NCBI GenBank assembly: GCA_013376985.1
Contig: JACABB010000041.1
Location: 6,809-45,068, forward strand
DNA from: Bacteroidales bacterium
Lineage (GTDB): Bacteria > Bacteroidota > Bacteroidia > Bacteroidales > Tenuifilaceae
Direction: 5' to 3'
Length of the DNA: 38,260 nt
Shown in pieces: positions 7,484 through 13,928 of this stretch. Position 1 is the stretch's first letter, and each line of letters begins with the position of its first letter. Position numbers and translations under genes: made by a program. The notes beneath the pieces are model-generated. The model was not told the DNA's origin and searched no databases. It was given only the letters and a program-made list of their open reading frames with translations.

Positions 7484-8032
7484 TCGAGTAGGCAGCCGAT
7501 AAACTTTTAACCTATCTGAGAGCCTCTCTGCGCTACTAGCAGTGTTCGTGGTGTTTAAACCTAATTGTAAAAGCAATAGACCCCAGATGAAAGTACAACC
7601 TTTTGATTCGAGTTTTGAAAATAGAGTTGTACCTTTGTTAGAGGAGGTGTTGTGAAGCAAATTCAATTATATACAAAAATCAACTATTTGCCAACGGATC
7701 TAAAATCGGAGGTAACCGATTTATTGATTGTTTACTGAGTAAAAGGAAAAGTGAAGCAAAAAAACAACCTAAATTTGGTTGTGCCAAGGGGCAAATTTAT
7801 TTATTGCCTGATTTTGATGAGCCATTAGAGGATTTTAGAGATTTCATGTTGTAGGTTATTTCCAGAATTTATATCAGAATACAAATACTTCCGAAGAATT
7901 TTACAATTAAGCCATTCAATAGATTAATTGTGTTAATGAAAATCAAATATCCAAAGTGGAGACCAGAACCCACAAAAATAAACGGGGCGAATTCCGAAAG
8001 GCCATAAGAGTAGGAGGAAATAGTATTGCATT
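7484..8032. other. Decayed intergenic region between rpn gene and decarboxylase
   Basis: Apart from the broken DUF2281 gene at 7652-7855, this stretch has no intact gene. Bases 7490-7640 and 7856-8000 contain only short, interrupted frames and look like eroded coding DNA. A purine-rich AGGAGG lies about 15-20 bases before the decarboxylase ATG at 8033 and may act as a ribosome binding site. Confidence 0.5.
7652..7855 (+). pseudogene. Frameshifted DUF2281 antitoxin-like gene
   Basis: From a GTG at 7652, just after GAGGAGG, one frame reads VKQIQLYTKINYLPTDLKSE, continues VTDLLIVY, then hits TGA at 7736. The adjacent frame continues LLSKRKSEAKKQPKFGCAKG and then QIYLLPDFDEPLEDFRDFML to a stop at 7853-7855. 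Together they make a complete DUF2281 protein of about 67 residues. Adding one T to the T-run at 7720-7722 restores VTDFIDCLLSKRK, so a single-base deletion explains the break. DUF2281 proteins are usually antitoxin-like partners of PIN-domain (VapC) toxins; no PIN gene follows. An assembly error in the short T-run is possible but the run is only three bases. Confidence 0.75.
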
Positions 8033-9358
8033 ATGGAACTAAGGCATGTACCAAAATACAGAGTAGGTAGGTGGTTACCCTCGGATAGGGATTACCTAAC
8101 CAGCTGGATTGAGAAAAAGGTTGTTCAAGCCAATGCAAGCGATAAACCTTTGCATCCAAGCATTCAGAAGCTAAAGGATTTGATTGAGAATGATCCAATC
8201 CTATATATGTGCTTTACGGGTATGTATGATGATATTCCGCAGGGGTATAATGCTCCTATAAAGAATTTTGATACCATGCTGCGGGTGATGAATGAAATTA
8301 TCTCGGAGTCTATTAGCTACAGCGTTATTGAGGATAATATAGGCTTAGTTGGGTTTCCTATAAATGCTATTCTGGATTGGGCAATGGGTACTCAAGGGGG
8401 GTATTTGGCCTTTACCAATGAGAAGGTAAATGAAAATCTATATAATATTCTTGAGGTTTGGAAGAAGTTTTTGGGTTCAAGCGATTCCAGATATGTACTG
8501 GTAGAAGGGGAGATTCCTCACCAAGAAACATACTATACAAATCCTATAGGATGGTTTAGCCCGGCAGCATTGGAGGCACTTGCCGCAGCAGATCCATTGC
8601 GTGGGAAAGGATCGCCATATGAAGCAAAGGCCAATTTTATTTATAATTTTAAGTGTAACCCAAAAGCAGATTATTGGGGGTATAAGAGCTGGGATGATTT
8701 TTTTATCAGGGAGTTTAACGCAGGAGTGCGCCCTGTAGAAAGCCCTGCGGATGATAATGTTATAGTTAACGCTTGCGAATCGGCACCTTACAATTGCCAA
8801 ACGGCAAAAACCAAGGATAAGTTCTGGATGAAGGGGCAGCCGTATTCATTATACGATATCATGGCGCATGATCCGCTCTCGCTAAAGTTTAAGGATAATA
8901 GTACGGTTTATCAGGCGTTTTTATGCGCAAAGAGCTATCACAGGTGGCATAGCCCTGTAAATGGAACTATTGTAAAGGCATTTAATGTTAAGGGTACATA
9001 CTATGCAGAGGCTCCTGTGGCAGGGTTTGATCCGGCTGGGCCAAACGATTCTCAGGGTTATATTGCGGAGGTGGCTGCTAGGGCAGTTATTTTTATTGAG
9101 GCGGATAATAAGAGTATTGGTTTAATGTGTTTTGTGGCAATTGGAATGGCGGAGGTATCAAGTTGTGATATTTATGTTAAGCAGGGACAGCATGTTAAGA
9201 AGGGTGATCCGCTAGGGACTTTTCATTTTGGTGGTTCAACGCATTGTTTGATATTTAACGAGAATGTTAAGCTTAAGTTTGATTATCATAACCAAACGCC
9301 AGGGTTAAGTACATCGAATATCCCATTAAGTGCTAAGATTGCAACGGTTATTAAGTAA
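8033..9358 (+). CDS. PsiD-like phosphatidylserine-decarboxylase-superfamily enzyme
   Basis: This 441-residue protein has an N-terminal helical domain (about 1-170, the PSDC-type extension found in PsiD-like proteins) followed by a PSD-type catalytic domain. Visible motifs are WDDFFIREF at 220-228, AYHRWHSPVNGTIVK-like sequence at 300-315 (here KSYHRWHSPVNG), FIEADNKSIGL near 354-364, and the self-cleavage site FGGSTHC with Ser402. In this superfamily the chain is cut before that Ser, which becomes the pyruvoyl cofactor. Length and motifs resemble the fungal L-tryptophan decarboxylase PsiD (439 residues, FHFGGSS) more than bacterial Psd, which is shorter and membrane-bound; no TM segment is visible here. 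The substrate is therefore uncertain: an aromatic amino acid or another small amino acid is plausible. It is monocistronic with a terminator after it. Confidence 0.88.
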   Translation: MELRHVPKYRVGRWLPSDRDYLTSWIEKKVVQANASDKPLHPSIQKLKDLIENDPILYMCFTGMYDDIPQGYNAPIKNFDTMLRVMNEIISESISYSVIEDNIGLVGFPINAILDWAMGTQGGYLAFTNEKVNENLYNILEVWKKFLGSSDSRYVLVEGEIPHQETYYTNPIGWFSPAALEALAAADPLRGKGSPYEAKANFIYNFKCNPKADYWGYKSWDDFFIREFNAGVRPVESPADDNVIVNACESAPYNCQTAKTKDKFWMKGQPYSLYDIMAHDPLSLKFKDNSTVYQAFLCAKSYHRWHSPVNGTIVKAFNVKGTYYAEAPVAGFDPAGPNDSQGYIAEVAARAVIFIEADNKSIGLMCFVAIGMAEVSSCDIYVKQGQHVKKGDPLGTFHFGGSTHCLIFNENVKLKFDYHNQTPGLSTSNIPLSAKIATVIK

Positions 9359-9407
9359 TTGTTGTTTGGTGGGTTGTTTTAAATATGCGAGTGATTTTAT
9401 GGTTATA

Positions 9408-9436
9408 GGCTCCGCCTTAGGGCGGAGTTATTGTTT
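9408..9436 (+). terminator. Intrinsic terminator after the PsiD-like gene
   Basis: A hairpin with arms GCTCCGCC and GGCGGAGT around TTAG is followed by TATTGTTTT. It lies 50 bases after the decarboxylase stop and before the REP array, so it probably ends that transcript. Confidence 0.7.
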
Positions 9437-9478
9437 TAATTTGTGGGTACATAATTCCATTATTGAATATGATATTTC

Positions 9479-9798
9479 GGTGCGCTGCACCTCTGATGGT
9501 ATTTACAATATTTTTCTACAAATATTAGGGTGCTCTGCACCTTAAGAGGAATTTACAACATTTTTCTTCTACAAATATTACGGTGCGCTGCACCTTTGAT
9601 TGATAAGGGGAATGTTTATCTACGAATATTATGGTGCGCTGCACCTCTGATTATTACGGGAAATGTTTATCTACAAATATTGTGGTGCGTTGCACTTTTG
9701 GAGGTTATTACAAATAATTGGCTACAAATATCACGGTGCGCTGCACCTCTGATTGATAAAGGGAATGTTTATCTACGAATATTATGGTGCGCTGCACC
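9479..9798. repeat. REP array 1: seven 13-bp hairpins with ~51-bp period
   Basis: The hairpin word GGTGCGCTGCACC (stem GGTGC/GCACC, loop GCT) or a near copy starts at 9479, 9529, 9582, 9633, 9684, 9735 and 9786. Spacings are 50, 53, 51, 51, 51 and 51. Copy two has loop TCT, and copy five ends GTTGCACT. Each hairpin is preceded by a conserved CTAC(A/G)AATATT-type word (ATC in one case), and the interspacer sequences fall into a few related types. It is a tandem array of REP-like palindromes next to an IS200-type transposase gene. Confidence 0.9.
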
Positions 9799-9870
9799 TT
9801 GTGGCTGTGCCAATACAAATTGTATAATAGGGGAGAAGTATGTTTTATAATTCTACAGTTGTATCGCAAA

Positions 9871-9935
9871 GCAGCAGAGCTGCAAAATATTTGTAGAAAC
9901 GAATTCGAAGAACATTACCACAGGTGCAGAGCACC
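9871..9935. repeat. Two inverted REP units beside the transposase
   Basis: Hairpins GCAGCAGAGCTGC at 9871-9883 and GGTGCAGAGCACC at 9923-9935 are 52 bases apart and in the opposite orientation to the flanking arrays: the first is followed by AAAATATTTGTAGAA and the second by GTAATATTT, the complement of the word that precedes the other units. The first keeps a perfect five-pair stem although its sequence differs, which is compensatory change. Confidence 0.75.
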
Positions 9936-9942
9936 GTAATAT

Positions 9943-10422
9943 TTAATCACATTCATCAATATTTTCAAAGAATTCAAACAGGTGTTCCCGATTAAATTCA
10001 ACATTGTTTTTTTCTAGCATTTCTAAATATTCTTCTTTGAATGGTTTCTTTTTGTGATGCTCTTCCTGCGATAAAATATATTTTACCACGGTGTCTATTT
10101 GTGAACGGGAATGGGTAAAAGCACCATAGCCCTTCTGCCATTCAAATTTAAATTTTGATAGTTTTTTCGTTTTAATCCATGAGTTGGATGATGTTTTAAT
10201 TTCTTCTACCAGATCGGGTATCAAGTGATTTACATTGTATCCGATCATAATATGTAAATGATCGGGCATAGCACCAATTGCTAACATTTTATGCTTGTGA
10301 TTTTGGACAATTCCTGTTATATACATTTCCATTTCGGTTTTCCATGCTTTCTTTATTAGCGCATCACGATTTTTTACTGCAAAAACCAAATGGAAATAAC
10401 ATTGGGTATAAGTGTTTGCCAT
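9943..10422 (-). CDS. IS200/REP-associated tyrosine (HUH) transposase
   Basis: This 159-residue protein is the size of a Y1 transposase. The HUH metal motif is visible as MPDHLHIMIG (His-Leu-His at about 55-57). The catalytic tyrosine is probably in VVKYILSQEEHHKK near residue 114. The N-terminus YTQCYFHLVFAVKNRDALI is typical of the IS200-like proteins common in Bacteroidota genomes. Enzymes of this class nick and rejoin single-stranded DNA at hairpins; the RAYT subgroup acts on REP palindromes. Arrays of matching hairpins lie on both sides (9479-9935 and 10555-10770), so this gene is probably the agent that spread them. It appears intact and starts with ATG. No tnpB gene is present. Confidence 0.88.
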   Translation of the reverse strand: MANTYTQCYFHLVFAVKNRDALIKKAWKTEMEMYITGIVQNHKHKMLAIGAMPDHLHIMIGYNVNHLIPDLVEEIKTSSNSWIKTKKLSKFKFEWQKGYGAFTHSRSQIDTVVKYILSQEEHHKKKPFKEEYLEMLEKNNVEFNREHLFEFFENIDECD

Positions 10423-10554
10423 TGTGTTTAATTATTGTTGAGTGGTATCATAAAGATAGAAAAAAATTATGGAGACACGAACCTTGGGGTTTATTATAGC
10501 GAAGTAAGTTTATGAATGTGTTTGGGATAATTCTAATAATGGATAAGATATTTC

Positions 10555-10770
10555 GGTGCGCTGCACCTTAAGAGGAATTTATAACATTTTTCTACAAATA
10601 TTACGGTGCGCTGCACCTTTGATTGATAAGGGGAATGTTTATCTACGAATATTATGGTGCGCTGCACCTTTGGAGGTTATTACAAATATTTGTCTACAAA
10701 TATCACGGTGCGCTGCACCTCTGATTGATAAAGGGAATGTTTATCTACAAATATTTCGGTGCGCTGCACC
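10555..10770. repeat. REP array 2: five 13-bp hairpins with ~51-bp period
   Basis: Copies of GGTGCGCTGCACC start at 10555, 10605, 10656, 10707 and 10758, with spacings 50, 51, 51 and 51. Spacer sequences are close copies of those in array 1, for example TTGATTGATAAGGGGAATGT after 10605 and after 9582. Array 2 therefore seems to be a duplication of part of array 1, or both came from one ancestral array split by the transposase segment. Confidence 0.9.
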
Positions 10771-10790
10771 TTAGAGTTTATAACAACAAA

Positions 10791-10828
10791 AACTGCCGGT
10801 AGGATTTCTTTAATCCAAACCGGCAGTT
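10791..10828 (-). terminator. Intrinsic terminator of the AFOR operon
   Basis: Ten-base arms AACTGCCGGT and ACCGGCAGTT enclose an 18-base loop. Read on the minus strand the second arm is followed by TTTTTG. It lies about 20 bases after the AFOR stop, so it is the terminator of the minus-strand operon. Confidence 0.85.
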
Positions 10829-10846
10829 AATATTAGTTGGTATATT

Positions 10847-12802
10847 CTACCCGTAAATCTGTTTTTTTACTTCGGGAAGATTCAGCTTATCCAGAGTAAT
10901 CTTTAAGGGTACGGAGGTGTTAGGATCCCATCCCATTGCACCAAAGTAGGCTTTTTTGGCATCATCCCACATTAAAACGTTAGGACTATAGGCATTGGGC
11001 CCATCATTCATGGCTGGATTTCCACGTGCACGTTCGGGCATTCGGATTTTTGGAACATCAATATTTTCGCGCAGGTTAAACGCATGTCGGATGGTTTTTA
11101 TTCTTTGGCCTGTGAGTAAATAATCATCTAAAGTGTTATTCCAGCCAGTGGTAGCATTTATCCACTCAACAAAAGGAACCATAGGCCCTAAGTAAAATCC
11201 GAAGTTGCATAATCCCATTGCATTTATAATGTCTTCGCCGCAGCTCGCATTCTTAAGGGAGGTACCCATTTCGCTGTCGGTGGTGGATTGCTGCGAAAGG
11301 TTATACTTGGGCTGAAATTTAAGTTTTTGGTAGTACTTGTTTAGGACTTTTGAGTTGAGTTCGGTCTGCTTTTTCTCCTTTTCAATATAATCATCTATGC
11401 CCGAAAAGGTGCTGGTATGTCTGCCTGGGGTAGGTTCAACCTCGTAGCCAATACCTAAACCTAATCCGCCCTCTTTGTTTCTTGAATCGTGCATTGGTAG
11501 TTCCTGCCCATGAACGTGCATAGCAGTAAACTCCTTATCTTCAAGTTTGAGGTTTTTTAAAGCTTCTTTGAGACCATCTTTTAGCTTTGCACCAAACCCT
11601 TCGTTATTGGCAATTTGCTTTACCAATTCCATTACGGCTTTACCGTTTCCCCATTCTAGTTTTAAGCCACCTGTTGTTTTCTCGTTAATATATTTTTTCT
11701 CGTATGCCTCAAAAGCCCAGTTGATGGTTGTTGCACAGCTAATGGTATCTAATCCAGCCCTATTGCATAATTCATTGGCAGTGTAGATACTCTCAAGATC
11801 GTTATTTAGAAGTTGTACCCCAAACCCGCAAAGGGTTTCGTATTCTGGTCGATGAGTTTCCTTTAGTATTTTGTTTCCAGGGACTTCGCATATTCCTCCA
11901 CAGCCAAATGGGCAGCCATAGCAGGCATATTTTTCCTTTTCGTATTTGGTAACCTCAAAGGCATTAATCTTATCGGCAACTTCTTTTGGAAAATCTTTAG
12001 TTCCAATACCCATCCAGTTTTTAACTGGTGAATCGCCACTTTCGGCAGAATCGGTGAGGGTTCCGGCAGTACCACAATTTTTCATGGTTTTACCAAAGTC
12101 GTTAAGGTCGTTAACCAAACCTTTGAGTAGGGTTGTGGTATTCTCCCAAACTTTATCGGAGTTGAACTCCTCGGCATAATGAGTTCCCTTAACGCATAAG
12201 GCTTTCAGATTTTTAGAGCCCATTAAAGCACCAAAACCGCTTCTGCCAGCAAGTCTACCCTTGGCATTTACTACGCCTGATATAAGAGAAAGATTTTCTC
12301 CGCCAGATCCAATGCTAATCACCCTATAATCATTTCCATGAGCATCTTTAAGCATTACCTCTGTGTCAACAGCGTCTACCTTTTTCCAGAGATGAGCGGC
12401 ATCTTTAAATTCAACTTTACCATCATCTACTATGATGTATATAGGTTTGGGGCTTTTGCCTGTTATAAAAATACCATCGTAACCAGCGTTTTTAATGGCA
12501 GGGGCAAAATCGCCTCCACAGTTGGAATCTCCCCAAGTATCGGTTAAAGGACTTTTGCCAGCAAGTATCCAACGACCATTAAATGCAGCCCGTCCATTGG
12601 TTAGCAAGCCGCTCATAACTGCTAAAATGTTATCGGGATCAAACTTTGACAGGCCTTTTTTTTGCCTATCGTAAATGATTTTTGCAGCTAACCCATACCC
12701 ACCAATAAAAAGTTGATATATTTTATCATCAATAATCTCTTCATGGGATGTTTTATCGGTAAGGTTTAACCAAAGTATCTTACCATGATATCCTTTTTTC
12801 AT
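10847..12802 (-). CDS. Aldehyde:ferredoxin oxidoreductase family protein
   Basis: The 651-residue protein has the AFOR layout. An N-terminal domain binds the tungsto- or molybdopterin (GYHGKILWLNLT..., GGYGLAAK at about 34-41, GRWILAGKSPLT near 76-87, GRSGFGALMGSKNLKAL at 186-202). A [4Fe-4S] motif is C294-x2-C297-x3-C301 with the distant fourth Cys532 in AMGLCNFG. These enzymes oxidise aldehydes to acids and pass electrons to ferredoxin in anaerobes; some relatives act on other substrates. Length is slightly above the typical 605-620. It starts 31 bases after the HAD gene and is the last gene of an operon led by a glycyl radical enzyme pair, so it may oxidise an aldehyde that the radical enzyme makes. 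The substrate is not predictable from sequence. Confidence 0.9.
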   Translation of the reverse strand: MKKGYHGKILWLNLTDKTSHEEIIDDKIYQLFIGGYGLAAKIIYDRQKKGLSKFDPDNILAVMSGLLTNGRAAFNGRWILAGKSPLTDTWGDSNCGGDFAPAIKNAGYDGIFITGKSPKPIYIIVDDGKVEFKDAAHLWKKVDAVDTEVMLKDAHGNDYRVISIGSGGENLSLISGVVNAKGRLAGRSGFGALMGSKNLKALCVKGTHYAEEFNSDKVWENTTTLLKGLVNDLNDFGKTMKNCGTAGTLTDSAESGDSPVKNWMGIGTKDFPKEVADKINAFEVTKYEKEKYACYGCPFGCGGICEVPGNKILKETHRPEYETLCGFGVQLLNNDLESIYTANELCNRAGLDTISCATTINWAFEAYEKKYINEKTTGGLKLEWGNGKAVMELVKQIANNEGFGAKLKDGLKEALKNLKLEDKEFTAMHVHGQELPMHDSRNKEGGLGLGIGYEVEPTPGRHTSTFSGIDDYIEKEKKQTELNSKVLNKYYQKLKFQPKYNLSQQSTTDSEMGTSLKNASCGEDIINAMGLCNFGFYLGPMVPFVEWINATTGWNNTLDDYLLTGQRIKTIRHAFNLRENIDVPKIRMPERARGNPAMNDGPNAYSPNVLMWDDAKKAYFGAMGWDPNTSVPLKITLDKLNLPEVKKQIYG

Positions 12803-12833
12803 TGTGCCTTTTGTTTAGAGTTATGATTAAGAT

Positions 12834-13862
12834 TTACTTGGTCATCCAAACTGTTTTAAACTCTTGAGCCATATCAACTCGTTTCCAACCGTTCAATCGC
12901 ATTGTTCTCTGCCATGTTGTATCAGTTGGTCCGTGATATGGAGGATAGGCATATTCTCTGATTGAGTCGTTATGGTTAAGCAAATATGCAGCATTTGGGT
13001 ATTTACTTGTTGATGCAAGGCGGAACATACCAAAATCGCCAGTAGTGTTGCCGAATGCAAATACTGGAACTTTGCCTATTTGTGAGTAGATATTTAGACT
13101 TTTCCCATCTTTATCATCTTTTGGGGGGAATATGCCTTTTGCGATAATAAATTGGGTTCTTTTTTCAATTGGGAAATATTTGGGAGATAAAATCTGATTT
13201 GTTCCAATGAGATGATCGCGATTGAATCCAATGATTTGAGGGCAAACACTCCAGATTACTCCTCTTACAGAGCCAGATACCACGTAAATGTTGAACTGAT
13301 TCTCTTTGAGGTATTTTAGCAATTCGAGCATGGGTTCGTAGAACATGTAAGCAAGGGTAATGTTGAATCGTTGGTCTTTTGTTTTGAATAGGTATCGATT
13401 GGCTGAATCGATGTATGCCTCATTATCAACACCCTTATATGCTTTCCACACCATAGAGTCGATATAGTTGTAGTATGGCTTGGTTGTAAAGTTAGTCCAA
13501 TGATTTAGTACCGAAGTATCGTTGGAGTTTTTTGCAAGTTTTAGAGCATACTGATACTCTGGGTATTTTAAAAGTTTAGGATCAGCCTTTGATTGCTGAT
13601 TTAGACCATTAACGGCTGCGTACATCTCGAACCAGAGAGGGGTTTCGCATGCAAGGGTTCCATCCATATCAAAAACGGCAATTCTATCTTCAACTGGGAT
13701 TTGGGCAACCGCTTTGTTCATATATTCGATGATGGATTTTTTTATTGGAGTTTCATTCCATGATGGTAGAGGATCCTGATCCTGAACTGGTTTTTCATGC
13801 TTGCAAGCGCAGAAAGAGATAAGGAGAAATGCAAGTGCAAGGTTGTAACTAATTGTTTTCAT
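12834..13862 (-). CDS. HAD-superfamily phosphatase, predicted lipoprotein
   Basis: I start the gene at the ATG at 13862, giving 342 residues with a signal peptide MKTISYNLALAFLLISFCAC ending at a lipobox-like Cys20. A longer frame would overlap a strong hairpin. HAD motifs are clear: FDMDGTLAC (nucleophile D65 and D67), VVSGSVRG (motif II), and FAFGNTTGDFGMF (motif IV). Such enzymes hydrolyse phosphomonoesters. The export signal places it in the periplasm, unlike the cytosolic enzymes encoded on either side. It could dephosphorylate an incoming substrate before uptake by the pathway. It sits between the glycyl radical enzyme (66-base gap with a hairpin) and AFOR (31-base gap). Family assignment is good; substrate is unknown. 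Confidence 0.85.
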   Translation of the reverse strand: MKTISYNLALAFLLISFCACKHEKPVQDQDPLPSWNETPIKKSIIEYMNKAVAQIPVEDRIAVFDMDGTLACETPLWFEMYAAVNGLNQQSKADPKLLKYPEYQYALKLAKNSNDTSVLNHWTNFTTKPYYNYIDSMVWKAYKGVDNEAYIDSANRYLFKTKDQRFNITLAYMFYEPMLELLKYLKENQFNIYVVSGSVRGVIWSVCPQIIGFNRDHLIGTNQILSPKYFPIEKRTQFIIAKGIFPPKDDKDGKSLNIYSQIGKVPVFAFGNTTGDFGMFRLASTSKYPNAAYLLNHNDSIREYAYPPYHGPTDTTWQRTMRLNGWKRVDMAQEFKTVWMTK

Positions 13863-13888
13863 TATTATTGGGTTTAAGTTTAGTAAGA

Positions 13889-13919
13889 AATCAAGGTGTG
13901 AAGATTCCACACCTTGATT
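13889..13919 (-). promoter_or_regulatory. Intra-operon 12-bp hairpin after the glycyl radical enzyme gene
   Basis: Perfect arms AATCAAGGTGTG and CACACCTTGATT surround a seven-base loop. The hairpin starts about nine bases after the GRE stop on the minus strand and is followed by TTCTTAC rather than a long T-run. It may be a leaky terminator or a 3' stabiliser that lowers HAD and AFOR expression relative to the radical enzyme. Confidence 0.7.
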
Positions 13920-13928
13920 TTGTAGAAT

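Noticed and set aside
8033-9358. Housekeeping phosphatidylserine decarboxylase (psd)
   Set aside because: The protein is longer, lacks a membrane segment, has the PSDC-type N-terminal domain and matches PsiD-like motifs better. The symbol psd was therefore not assigned.
9530-9850. Open frames across the REP arrays encoding a 17-residue repeat (RCAAPLIDKGN-like)
   Set aside because: The 51-bp period is a multiple of three, so any frame stays open through the repeats. The same applies to 10556-10774. No start context or conserved family supports a protein.
9479-10770. CRISPR-like array with regular 51-bp spacing
   Set aside because: The conserved word is only 13 bp plus a degenerate leader, the 'spacers' are copies of each other rather than unique, and no cas genes are near. 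It is a REP-type array.
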